From CAYXGZ01 sp964464755 (lineage in GTDB: Bacteria > Planctomycetota > MHYJ01 > JACPRB01): a DNA stretch of 59,907 nt. Below, piece by piece: positions 16,887-24,957 of the stretch. Position 1 is the stretch's first letter, and each line of letters starts with the position of its first letter. The translations under genes and the position numbers were made by a program. The notes under the pieces are model-generated. The model had not been told where the DNA came from and ran no database searches. It saw only the letters and a list, made by a program, of their open reading frames with translations. Location of the stretch: assembly GCA_964464755.1 (NCBI GenBank), contig CAYXGZ010000021.1, positions 1 through 59,907 of the forward strand, read 5' to 3'.

Positions 16887-17614
16887 TGAACCTCGCCGAC
16901 CTCACCTGGATGGAGGCGGAGACCCGGCTCAAGGGGGCCGTGGTCCTCTGGCCGGTCGGCGCCATCGAGGCGCACGGGCCGCATCTCCCGCTCGGCACCG
17001 ACGTGATCATCGCCGAGGAGATGGTGCGACGCGCGCTCGCGAAGCTCCAGGCGGCCGGCAAGGCGGCCCTGGCCCTCCCGGCCCTCGCGATCACGCCGGC
17101 CACCTACGCGGGCACCTTCGCGGGGACCTTGAGCCTCTCGGGCGGGACCGCGGCCGCCGTGATCTGCGACGTGGCCCGCTCGCTGGACGCGCACGGGGCC
17201 GCGAAACTGGTGTTCGCCAGCCCGCACGTCGACCCGGCCAACCTGGCCGCGATCCACGCCGCCGTCGAGGCGATCTCGCGGGGCATGAAGCTCCGGCCCG
17301 TGTTCCCGGATCTCACGCGGAAGCCCTGGGTGCTGCGGATGCACGAGGAGTTCAAGAAGGGCGGCGCCCACGCGGGGCGCTTCGAGACTTCGCTCGTGCT
17401 CGCCGTCGCGCCGCACCTGGTCAAGGAGGAGCTGCGGCGCACGCTGCCGCGGCTGGACGTGGACCTCGGCGCCCGGATCCGCGAGGGGGCCCGGACGTTC
17501 AAGGACTGCGGCGGCGACCAGGCGTACTTCGGCGATCCGGCCTCCGCCAGCGCCGACGAGGGCCGCGCCACCTACGACGGGCTGGCCGACATCCTGGTGG
17601 AGGCCTGCGCATGA
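16886..17614 (+). CDS. Creatininase-family metal hydrolase (242 aa)
   Basis: Creatininase-fold metal-dependent amidohydrolase. The N-terminal signature WPVGAIEAHGPHLPLGTD carries the conserved Glu, His and Asp metal ligands, and GAHAGRFETSLVL carries the conserved catalytic Glu. The usual central glycine/histidine motif is SPHVDPAN. The family includes creatininase, the mycofactocin peptidase MftE and the formamide hydrolase ArfB. It lies in the operon between the aryl-CoA ligase and the SDR, with 1- and 4-nt overlaps. The locus needs a kynurenine formamidase and has no KynB-like gene, so it could fill that role. That is a hypothesis from context. Confidence 0.82.
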   Translation: MNLADLTWMEAETRLKGAVVLWPVGAIEAHGPHLPLGTDVIIAEEMVRRALAKLQAAGKAALALPALAITPATYAGTFAGTLSLSGGTAAAVICDVARSLDAHGAAKLVFASPHVDPANLAAIHAAVEAISRGMKLRPVFPDLTRKPWVLRMHEEFKKGGAHAGRFETSLVLAVAPHLVKEELRRTLPRLDVDLGARIREGARTFKDCGGDQAYFGDPASASADEGRATYDGLADILVEACA

Positions 17615-18360
17615 GCCTCAAGGACCAGGTCGTGGTGATCACGGGCGCCAGCCAGGGCATCGGTCGGGCCATCGCGGAACGCTGCGCCCGGGACGGCGCG
17701 AAACTCGCGATCTGCGGGAGGTCGCCCCAGCCCCTGAAGGAGGTCGAGCGCGCGCTCGGCGCCACGACCGACATGGTCGCGGTGCCTGCGGACGCCTCCC
17801 GCGAGGCCGAGGTCGAGCGCTTCAAGGAGGAGGTCCTCCTGCGCTTCGGCCGGGTCGACGCGATCTGCAACAACGCGGGCTCGGCGAAGGCGCTGCCGTT
17901 CCTCAAGTCCACGCGGATGGACTGGGAGGAGATGCTCGCGGTCAACGCGACCAGCGCGTTCCTCGTGACCCGGGCCTTCCTGCCCGGGATGGTGGAGCGC
18001 TCCGCGGGCCGCGTCGTGATGATCGCCTCGTCGGCCGCCAAGCGCGGCGCCGCCTACGTGTCCTCGTACACGGCCGCCAAGCACGCGATGCTCGGGCTGG
18101 CGAGGAGCCTCGCCGCGGAATTCGCGGCCAAGGGCATCCGCGTGAACTCGATCTGCCCCGGGTACGTCGACACGCCGATGACTAGCCGCTCCGTCGAGAA
18201 CATCGTGAAGACGACGAAGCGCTCCGCCGACGAGGCCCGGCAGGCCCTCGCCGGCATGAACGCGCAGAAGCGGCTGATCCGCCCCGACGAGGTGGCGGAG
18301 CTCGCCGCGAAGCTCCTGGATCCGGATTGCACCCAGAACGGGGAGGCCTTCGACCTATGA
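17611..18360 (+). CDS. Short-chain dehydrogenase/reductase (249 aa)
   Basis: Classical SDR using NAD(P)H. The cofactor motif TGASQGIG is at residues 11-18. ICNNAGSA is mid-protein, catalytic Ser lies in IASSAAKRG, and YTAAKHAML holds the Tyr-x-x-x-Lys pair. RVNSICPGYVDTPM follows as in the FabG-like branch. It is in the ligase operon with 4-nt overlaps on both sides. The likely role is a 3-hydroxyacyl-CoA dehydrogenase-like step in breaking the CoA-bound ring product, as in the abm operon for 2-aminobenzoyl-CoA. Confidence 0.9.
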   Translation: MSLKDQVVVITGASQGIGRAIAERCARDGAKLAICGRSPQPLKEVERALGATTDMVAVPADASREAEVERFKEEVLLRFGRVDAICNNAGSAKALPFLKSTRMDWEEMLAVNATSAFLVTRAFLPGMVERSAGRVVMIASSAAKRGAAYVSSYTAAKHAMLGLARSLAAEFAAKGIRVNSICPGYVDTPMTSRSVENIVKTTKRSADEARQALAGMNAQKRLIRPDEVAELAAKLLDPDCTQNGEAFDL

Positions 18361-18755
18361 AGAAGCGGAAGCTGATCAACCCGAAGCACCTGCCGGAACC
18401 GGTGGGCTTCAACCACGGGGTCGTCTTGCAGGGGAAGCGCTTCCTCTTCCTCGCGGGCCAGAACGGCGCGAACCAGAGCTCGGAGATCGTCTCCCCGGAC
18501 TTCGCCGTCCAGTTCGAGTGGGCGCTGAAGAACCTGCTCTCGGTCGTCGAGGAGGCGGGCGGGGGTCCCGAGAACATCGGCGTGCTCAACTTCTACGTGA
18601 CCGACCGCCGGGAGTACGCGAGGAACCGGAAGGCGATGGGGAAGATCTGGCGCAAGGTGCTCGGGACGCACTACCCGGCCGCGGCCATGTTCGAGGTGAA
18701 GGGGCTCTGGGATCCGAAGGCGAAAATCGAGATCGAGGGGATGGCGGTCCTATGA
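18357..18755 (+). CDS. RidA/YjgF-family protein, putative enamine/imine deaminase (132 aa)
   Basis: Small RidA-fold protein; family members hydrolyse reactive enamines/imines to ketones and ammonia. The N-terminus has LPEPVGFNHGVVLQGKRFLF and FLAGQNGANQS, and the C-terminus has YPAAAMFEVKGL with IEIEGMAVL, matching the family core. The canonical active-site Arg of RidA (in the segment before the last strand) appears replaced by the AAMFEV context, so it may be a divergent subgroup. A RidA in an anthraniloyl-CoA operon fits removal of the ring nitrogen as ammonia. Confidence 0.85.
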   Translation: MKKRKLINPKHLPEPVGFNHGVVLQGKRFLFLAGQNGANQSSEIVSPDFAVQFEWALKNLLSVVEEAGGGPENIGVLNFYVTDRREYARNRKAMGKIWRKVLGTHYPAAAMFEVKGLWDPKAKIEIEGMAVL

Positions 18756-19549
18756 TCAACCCGACGACGTTCCTCTACGAGGTGAAGGACGGGGTCGCGA
18801 TCCTGACCCTGAACCGGCCCGAGCGGCTCAACGCGCTGACGTTCGACGTCTACAACGAGCTGAAGTCGGTCTTCCTCGCGCTCCGCGACGAGAAGGACGT
18901 CCGGGTCGTCGTGATCACCGCCAAGGGCCGCGGCTTCTGCTCCGGCGGCGACGTGCGCGACATCATCGGCGAGCTCATGAAGCGGAACGCCCGGGGCCTG
19001 CTCGACTTCACCCAGGCCACCTGCGCGCTCGTGCTCTACATGCGGCGGCTGCCGAAGCCCATCATCGCCTGCCTGAACGGGGTGACGGCCGGCGCGGGCG
19101 CGATGATCGCGCTGGCGAGCGACCTCCGCGTGGCGGCCTCGGACACCAAGATCTCCTTCCTGTTCACGAAGGTCGGGCTCTCGGGCGCGGACATGGGCGC
19201 CTGCTTCCTCCTCCCGCGCATCATCGGATCGACGAAGTCGGCCGAGCTCCTGATGACGGGCGACACGATCGACGCCGCCGAGGGGCACCGCATCGGGCTG
19301 CTCAACAAGGTCGTCCCGCCGGAGCGCCTCTGGGAGGAGACGATGGCCCTCGCGAGGAAGCTGGCCAAGGGCCCCGGCCACGGCATCTCCGTGACCAAGG
19401 AGTGCCTGAACAACGAGGCCAGCATGACGCTCGAGGAGGCCATCGAGTCGGAGGCCCGGGCCCAGGCCGAGTGCATGGAGCATCCCGACTTCAAGGAGGG
19501 CTACCTGGCCTTCCTGGAGAAGCGCGAACCCAAGTTCCGGAGCGAGTGA
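18752..19549 (+). CDS. Enoyl-CoA hydratase/isomerase family (265 aa)
   Basis: Crotonase-fold enzyme acting on CoA thioesters. It shows LNRPERLNALTFDVY near the N-terminus, the oxyanion-hole segments GRGFCSGGDVRDI and NGVTAGAGAMIALASDLRV, and GLSGADMGACFLLPRIIG in the position of the catalytic-loop Glu residues. The Asp replacing one of the classical Glu residues hints at an isomerase- or hydrolase-like variant. Its ATG overlaps the ridA stop. Likely role: hydration or ring-opening step on the dearomatised CoA ester. Confidence 0.9.
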   Translation: MINPTTFLYEVKDGVAILTLNRPERLNALTFDVYNELKSVFLALRDEKDVRVVVITAKGRGFCSGGDVRDIIGELMKRNARGLLDFTQATCALVLYMRRLPKPIIACLNGVTAGAGAMIALASDLRVAASDTKISFLFTKVGLSGADMGACFLLPRIIGSTKSAELLMTGDTIDAAEGHRIGLLNKVVPPERLWEETMALARKLAKGPGHGISVTKECLNNEASMTLEEAIESEARAQAECMEHPDFKEGYLAFLEKREPKFRSE

Positions 19550-20676
19550 TGGACGGCCGGCGCTTCGTCGACCAGCAGGCCCTCGCGAACCCGTTCCTCG
19601 AGGAGCGGCACCGCAAGCTCCGCGCCGACGCCTCGGCGTTCGCGGCGGGGTTGCGCGTCGAGGAGTCGGACGAGGGCGCGCGCCGGCTCGTCCGCGAGAT
19701 CGGGAAGGGCGGCTGGCTCGGCTGGACGGACGGCAAGGACCTCCGCTCGCTCTGCGTGCTCCGCGAGGTCTTCGCGGAGACCCACGGGCTCATCGACCTG
19801 GCCTTCGCGATGCAGGGCCTCGGCACCTACGCCCTCGAGGTCGCCGGTTCGGAGGCGCTCAAGCAGCTCGTGCTGCCCAGGGTCCGCTCGGGCGAGTGGG
19901 TGGCCGCCTTCGCCGTCACCGAGCCCGAGGCGGGCTCCGACCTGGGCGCGCTGAGCACGCGGGCCGAGGCGAAGGACGGGGGCTACGTCCTCCACGGGCT
20001 CAAGACCTTCATCTCCAACGCGCCGATCGCGGACGTCATGACGGTCCTGGCGAGGACCGACCCCGCCGCGGGAACGAAGGGCATCTCGATGTTCGTGGTC
20101 CTCAAGTCGGACGGCGTGAAGCTCGCGAAGCGGCAGGAGGTCGTCGCCTTCCACCCGATCGGCGAGCTCGCCTTCGATGGGGTCAAGGTGGGCGCCGACC
20201 GCCTCGTGGGGAAGGCCGGCGAGGGCTACAAGACCGCCCTGGCGGTGCTCGAGACCTACCGGACCTCCGTGGCGGCCGCGGCCCTCGGCATGGCGGCCCG
20301 CGCGGTGGCGGAGACGATCGACCGCGTGAAGTCCCGCCGGCAGTTCGGCGCCCCGCTCGCGGAGCAGCCCGTGATCCGCTCCCGCGTCGCGGAGATGATC
20401 GCCGACCTCGAGTCCGCGCGCCTGGCCGTCTACCGCTCGGCCGCCAAGCGGGACGGGGGGGCCGCCCGGATCCCGCTGGAGTCGGCGCTCGCCAAGCTCA
20501 CCGCGACCGAGCTCGCCCAGAAGGTCATCGACTCCGCGGTCCAGCTGCACGGCGGCTTCGGGGTCACGAAGGAGGCCGCGGTCGAGCGCCTCTACCGCGA
20601 AATCCGCACGCTCCGCATCTACGAGGGGACCACCGAGATCCTGAAGCTGGTGATCGGGGCCCACGTGCTGTCGTGA
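19549..20676 (+). CDS. Acyl-CoA dehydrogenase (375 aa)
   Basis: FAD flavoenzyme forming a 2,3-double bond in an acyl-CoA, passing electrons to ETF. Signature AAFAVTEPEAGSDLG near residue 120, SRRQFGAPLAEQPV in the FAD-binding C-terminal half, QLHGGFGVTKEAAVERLYR, and IYEGTTEI with the catalytic Glu. A 1-nt overlap with the crotonase gene (TGATG) and a GTGA overlap with the next gene place it in the operon. Substrate: probably an alicyclic or C7 intermediate from anthranilate (inference). Confidence 0.92.
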   Translation: MDGRRFVDQQALANPFLEERHRKLRADASAFAAGLRVEESDEGARRLVREIGKGGWLGWTDGKDLRSLCVLREVFAETHGLIDLAFAMQGLGTYALEVAGSEALKQLVLPRVRSGEWVAAFAVTEPEAGSDLGALSTRAEAKDGGYVLHGLKTFISNAPIADVMTVLARTDPAAGTKGISMFVVLKSDGVKLAKRQEVVAFHPIGELAFDGVKVGADRLVGKAGEGYKTALAVLETYRTSVAAAALGMAARAVAETIDRVKSRRQFGAPLAEQPVIRSRVAEMIADLESARLAVYRSAAKRDGGAARIPLESALAKLTATELAQKVIDSAVQLHGGFGVTKEAAVERLYREIRTLRIYEGTTEILKLVIGAHVLS

Positions 20677-22118
20677 AGCTCTTCGAGCCGTTCCCGATCC
20701 GGGGGATGACGCTCCCGAACCGGATCGTGCTCCCCGCGATGGTGACGCGCCTCTCGGGCGAGGACGGGGAGGTGAACGGCGACATCGTCGACCGCTACGT
20801 CCGCTACGCGAAGGGCGGTCCCGGCCTGATCGTGATCGAGGCGATGGCCGTCCACGAGGCGAAGAGCGGGCCGCTGCTCCGGCTCTCGCACGACCGCTAC
20901 CTCCAGGGTCATCGCCGCCTCATCGCCGCGATGCGGGCCGCGGGTCCCTCGAGGATCGTGCCGCAGATCATCCACTTCCTGAAGATCGCGCGCAGCGGCT
21001 GGCGGCAGAAGGTCGCGGACCTGGCGCTCGACGAGATCCGCGGCATCGTCGCCGCGTACGGGGAGTCGGCGGAGCGGGCGCGCCGCGCGGGTTACGACGG
21101 CGTGGAGCTCCACATGGCCCACGCCTACACGCTCTCGAGCTTCCTCTCCGGCCACAACGGCCGCCGAGACGACTACGGGGGCACGCTGGAGAACCGTCTC
21201 CGCCTCCCGAGCGAGGTGCTCGTCGAGGTGCGGCGACGGGTCGGCCCGGATTTCCCGATCGGGATCCGCTTCGACGCCGAGGAGTGCATCGTCGGCGGGT
21301 ACGGGCTCATCGAGTCCCGCGAGATCGCCCTGCGCTTCGCGCGCCTGGGGGCCGACTACCTCTCGATCAGCGCCGGGGGCAAGTTCGAGGACGCGGTGCA
21401 CCGGCCCGGCGAGCCGCTCTACCCGTACACCGGCTACAGCGGCGACCGCTGCATGCCCGGGCGCGAGTACCAGGACGGGTACAACTCGTACCTCTCCGCG
21501 GGGATCCGGGCCCACCTGCGGGAGCAGGGCTGCTCGAAGCCCGTCGTGACGACCGGCAAGATCCGCACCCGCGACCTGGCCGAGCGCCTCCTCGCGGACG
21601 GCACGGCGGATCTCATCGGCATGGCCCGGACGCTCCTGGCGGATCCCGACTGGCCGAACAAGGTGCGGGAGGGCCGGGAGGACCGCGTGGTCCGCTGCCT
21701 GTCCATCAACGTCTGCAAGTCGCTGGACGAGAAGTTCCGCAAGGTGCGCTGCTACCTCTGGCCCAAGGGGGCCTTGCACGCTCCGGAATCGAACGACCGC
21801 ACCGCGCCCCGGTGGGAAGGTGGACGCGCGGGGCTTCGCGTCGTCGAGGATCCCCCGGGCCACGTCCGCCTGAGCTGGACCCCGGCGGTCGATCCCGAGG
21901 GGATGTACGGCTACCTCGTCGAGCGCGCCGTCGGCGACGGCGGGTGGGAGTTCCTCACCGCGATCCGGGCCGACATGCACTCCGCCTGGCAGGACGGATC
22001 CGCCGTCTCGGGCGCCCGGCTGCGTTACCGGCTGCGCCCCTACGACCTCGGGGGGAACCGCGGCGAGGCGTCGGAGGAGGTCGAGATCCGGCTCCCGTGG
22101 CCGGCGAGGAACCCATGA
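20673..22118 (+). CDS. Old-yellow-enzyme-like NADH:flavin oxidoreductase with C-terminal fibronectin-like extension (481 aa)
   Basis: FMN TIM-barrel reductase, residues 1 to about 365. It shows PFPIRGMTLPNRIVLPAM, the active-site/FMN region VELHMAHAYTLSSFLS followed by NGRRDDYGGTLENR, and VTTGKIRTRDLAERLL near the phosphate site. A Cys cluster RCLSINVCKS plus a later Cys resembles the Fe-S loop of the 2,4-dienoyl-CoA reductase branch but has one Cys fewer, so cluster binding is doubtful. Residues about 385-481 look like a fibronectin type III-like beta domain. In 2-aminobenzoyl-CoA monooxygenase/reductase such a barrel is fused to a flavin monooxygenase; that half is absent here. The GTG start overlaps the upstream stop. 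Confidence 0.82.
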   Translation: MKLFEPFPIRGMTLPNRIVLPAMVTRLSGEDGEVNGDIVDRYVRYAKGGPGLIVIEAMAVHEAKSGPLLRLSHDRYLQGHRRLIAAMRAAGPSRIVPQIIHFLKIARSGWRQKVADLALDEIRGIVAAYGESAERARRAGYDGVELHMAHAYTLSSFLSGHNGRRDDYGGTLENRLRLPSEVLVEVRRRVGPDFPIGIRFDAEECIVGGYGLIESREIALRFARLGADYLSISAGGKFEDAVHRPGEPLYPYTGYSGDRCMPGREYQDGYNSYLSAGIRAHLREQGCSKPVVTTGKIRTRDLAERLLADGTADLIGMARTLLADPDWPNKVREGREDRVVRCLSINVCKSLDEKFRKVRCYLWPKGALHAPESNDRTAPRWEGGRAGLRVVEDPPGHVRLSWTPAVDPEGMYGYLVERAVGDGGWEFLTAIRADMHSAWQDGSAVSGARLRYRLRPYDLGGNRGEASEEVEIRLPWPARNP

Positions 22119-22969
22119 GCATCCCGATCATCGATTCGCACGTCCACGTGCAGCCCTGGAAGATGATCCGGCCCGAGCACCTGCGGATGATGCAGGGGAA
22201 GCGGCCGGACATCCCCGAGATCTCCGAGATGATGTACTCGCCGGCGAAGTTCCTCGCGTACCTCGACCGCGAGCGCATCGAGAAGGTGGTCTCCATCAAC
22301 TACGTGAGCCCGGAGGTCATGGGGTTCACCGAGGAGGCCAACCGCTACGCGGCCGACTACGCGAAGGACTGCGGCGGGCGCGTGATCCCCTTCGGCTCCG
22401 TGCATCCCACCCGGAGCAAGGACCCCGCCCGGGAGATGGACGAGCTCATCTCGTGGGGGATCCGGGGGATCAAGATGCACCCCGCCCACCAGCCGGAGTA
22501 CCCGAACGCCTACCGGACGGGGAACCGGGTGCTCGAGACGGTCTACCGCAAGGCGGAGGAGGCCGGGCTCGTCCTGATGGTCCACACGGGCACGTCGGTG
22601 TTCCCCGGGGCCCGGAACGTCTACGCGGACCCGATCTACACGGACGACATCGGCGTGGACTTCCCGAAGCTCAACGTGATCCTCGCGCACGGCGGCCGCC
22701 CGCTCTGGATGGAGACGGCGTTCTTCCTCGTGCGGCGGCACCCGAACTTCTGGATGGACGTCTCCAGCATCCCGCCGGCCTTGCTGCCGGAGTACTGGCC
22801 GAAGCTCGAGTCGATCGCCGACAGGGTGCTGTGGGGCAGCGACTGGCCCGCCCCGGGCGTCCCGGGGATGCGGGCCAACGCGGACCGCTTCCTCGAGCTC
22901 AAGTACCCCGACGAGTTCAAGCGGAAGGTCATGCACGAGAACGCGCGGCGGCTCTACCGGCTGGGGTGA
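22115..22969 (+). CDS. Amidohydrolase_2-family metal-dependent hydrolase/decarboxylase (284 aa)
   Basis: TIM-barrel metal enzyme of the ACMSD/resorcylate-decarboxylase type. N-terminal IIDSHVHVQPW supplies the HxH metal pair. GIKMHPAHQPEY and LVLMVHTGTSVFP carry further His residues, ILAHGGRPLWME follows, and LWGSDWPAPG supplies the conserved Asp. No signal peptide, so cytosolic. It is the last gene of the ligase operon proper, with ATGA overlap. It could hydrolyse a cyclic intermediate, decarboxylate, or serve as formamidase. The reaction is undetermined. Confidence 0.85.
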   Translation: MSIPIIDSHVHVQPWKMIRPEHLRMMQGKRPDIPEISEMMYSPAKFLAYLDRERIEKVVSINYVSPEVMGFTEEANRYAADYAKDCGGRVIPFGSVHPTRSKDPAREMDELISWGIRGIKMHPAHQPEYPNAYRTGNRVLETVYRKAEEAGLVLMVHTGTSVFPGARNVYADPIYTDDIGVDFPKLNVILAHGGRPLWMETAFFLVRRHPNFWMDVSSIPPALLPEYWPKLESIADRVLWGSDWPAPGVPGMRANADRFLELKYPDEFKRKVMHENARRLYRLG

Positions 22970-22972
22970 ACG

Positions 22973-23155
22973 ATGGCGAACTGCCCGTACTGCTTCCAGG
23001 GACTCCGGACCCGCCCGATGAGCCGGGTCGAGACCTGCCCGGGCTGCGGCTACGTCGAGGTGCGTCCCCTCACGCCGCTGGGGATGCTGAACTGGCTGGT
23101 CTTCCTCGTCATCCTGGGCGTCATCGCCTGGAAGCTCTACGCCCGCTTCGGTTGA
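22973..23155 (+). CDS. Small zinc-ribbon membrane protein (60 aa)
   Basis: Two CxxC pairs (Cys4/Cys7 and Cys23/Cys26) form a probable zinc ribbon. They are followed by one transmembrane helix, about residues 36-56 (LGMLNWLVFLVILGVIAWKL). It follows the hydrolase gene after 3 nt, so it is probably in the same transcript. Its 3' end overlaps the convergent SulP gene by 19 bp. No family recognised; too short for a functional guess. Confidence 0.7.
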   Translation: MANCPYCFQGLRTRPMSRVETCPGCGYVEVRPLTPLGMLNWLVFLVILGVIAWKLYARFG

Positions 23156-24957
23156 TCCGGACCCCCGGCCACGCTCCGGAGCTTGTCGCCCGAGAGGTCC
23201 TTCAGGAAGCGGTCGCCGGCCGCCTTGATCGCGCCTTCCACGTCGTCCACGAACACGAGCTTGTCCTCGTCGGCCACGATGCCCGCCTTCTCCATGAGCG
23301 CCTTGGGCTGGGGCTGGACGCCGGCGAGGATGACGGTCTCCCGGTCGGCCGCGAGGCGGGACAGGGCCGATTCGAAGCCCACGAGCCCGCTCGCGTCCAT
23401 CACGGGCACGCCCTCGAGGTCGAGGATCACGATCCGGACGTCGCCGGAAACCTGGTGCAGCGACTCCATCGCGCGGCTCGCCGCGCCGAAGAACAGCGGC
23501 CCGGAGACCTCGTAGAGCACGACGCCCGCCGGCAGCGGCGTGCGGCGGTCCAGGTGGTGCTCCTCGACGAGTCGGGCCCCCGTGAGCTCGGACATCTGCT
23601 TGAGGAAGAGCGCGGCCGCGAGCATCACGCCGACCCCGACGGCCACGACCATGTCGAAGAAGACCGTGAGGCCGAAGCAGGTGAGGAGGACGGCCACGTC
23701 GCTGCGCGGCGCGACCTTGAGCACGTAGACGAAGTGGCGCGCGTCGGACATGTTCCAGGCGACGACGAGGAGCAGGGCGGCGAGGGCGGACATCGGCAGC
23801 AGCGCGAGCCAAGGGGAGAGGAGGAGCACGCCCGCGAGGACGAAGAGCGCGTGGACCATCGCGGAGACGGGCGTCCGGCCGCCGGCCCGGATGTTGGTCG
23901 CGGTCCGGGCGATGGCCCCGGTAGAGGCGAAGCCGCCGAAGAACGGGGCGATGAGGTTGGCGGCGCCCTGGCCGACGAGCTCGCTGTCCGGGTCGTGGCG
24001 GGTGCCGGCCATGCCGTCCGCGACCACGGCGGAGAGCAGGGACTCGATGGCGCCCAGCATCGCGATCGCGAAGGCCGAGGGCATCAAGTCCCGGACCATG
24101 TCGAAGCTCAGGGCCTGGTGGACGCCGCCCGGGCCCGCGACCTGCCACGGCAGGATCGGCAAGGGCGGCAGCGGCGGGATGCCGGGATGCACGGCGCCGC
24201 CCGCCGCGTAGCTGAACCGGGATCCGATCGTCGCCACGTCCGCGCCGACGACGAGATGCCGCAGGAGCCAGGCGACCCCGATCGCGAGGGGCAGGGCGGC
24301 CAGCGCGGCGGGCACCCGCTTCGTGATCCGCGGGAAGGCGATCAGCGTGGCCAGCGTCGCGAGACCGACGACCATGTCCGGCCACCGGAGGCGCGTCGCC
24401 TCCGAGATGATCAGCAGGATCTTGTCGACGAAGTGCTCGGGCAGCGACGTGATGGGCAGCCCGAGGAAGTCCTTGACCTGGAAGGTCGCGATGACGACCG
24501 CGATGCCCGCGGTGAACCCGGTGGTCACCGGGTGGGGGATGAACTCGATCAGCTTGCCGAGCCCGAAGAGGCCCATCAGGAGGAGGATGAGCCCCGCCAT
24601 CGCCGTGGCGACGAGGAGCCCCGAGGGGCCGAACTTCACGACGATCGGGACGAGGATGACGACGAAGGCGGCCGTGGGCCCGGAGACCTGGATGCGCGAC
24701 CCGCCGAGCGCGGCCGTCACGAAGCCGGCCACGATGGCCGTGTAGAGGCCGTGCTGGGGCGGCACGCCGGTGGCGATCGCGAGGGCCATGGACAGCGGCA
24801 GCGCGACCACGCCGACGACGATGCCGGCCATCAGGTCGGCGCGGAACGTCGCGGAGCTGTATCCGCCCGCGAAGGACTCCCGGAGCGCCTGGAACGGCCG
24901 GAACCGGACGCGGAGTCCCCCCGAGGTCTCCTCGAGCCGGGGGGGAAGGGGCGTCAT
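23137..24957 (-). CDS. SulP-family anion transporter with STAS domain (606 aa)
   Basis: Inner-membrane permease of the sulfate/bicarbonate SulP family. Ten or more hydrophobic helices cover residues about 25-440. The family signature appears as ADLMAGIVVGVVALPLSMALAIATGV, with HGLYTAIVAGFV following it. A C-terminal cytoplasmic STAS domain (about 460-590) has VVLYEVSGPLFFGAA and VILDLEGVPVMDASG. The length is typical. Its ATG overlaps the stop of the E1 gene (ATGA), an unusual operon partner. The transported anion (sulfate, bicarbonate or other) cannot be told. Confidence 0.93.
   Translation of the reverse strand: MTPLPPRLEETSGGLRVRFRPFQALRESFAGGYSSATFRADLMAGIVVGVVALPLSMALAIATGVPPQHGLYTAIVAGFVTAALGGSRIQVSGPTAAFVVILVPIVVKFGPSGLLVATAMAGLILLLMGLFGLGKLIEFIPHPVTTGFTAGIAVVIATFQVKDFLGLPITSLPEHFVDKILLIISEATRLRWPDMVVGLATLATLIAFPRITKRVPAALAALPLAIGVAWLLRHLVVGADVATIGSRFSYAAGGAVHPGIPPLPPLPILPWQVAGPGGVHQALSFDMVRDLMPSAFAIAMLGAIESLLSAVVADGMAGTRHDPDSELVGQGAANLIAPFFGGFASTGAIARTATNIRAGGRTPVSAMVHALFVLAGVLLLSPWLALLPMSALAALLLVVAWNMSDARHFVYVLKVAPRSDVAVLLTCFGLTVFFDMVVAVGVGVMLAAALFLKQMSELTGARLVEEHHLDRRTPLPAGVVLYEVSGPLFFGAASRAMESLHQVSGDVRIVILDLEGVPVMDASGLVGFESALSRLAADRETVILAGVQPQPKALMEKAGIVADEDKLVFVDDVEGAIKAAGDRFLKDLSGDKLRSVAGGPDQPKRA

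Noticed and set aside
18357..18755. RidA-family gene as a tyrosine-tRNA or translation inhibitor ('L-PSP')
   Set aside because: That is an outdated family label; the operon context fits enamine/imine deamination.
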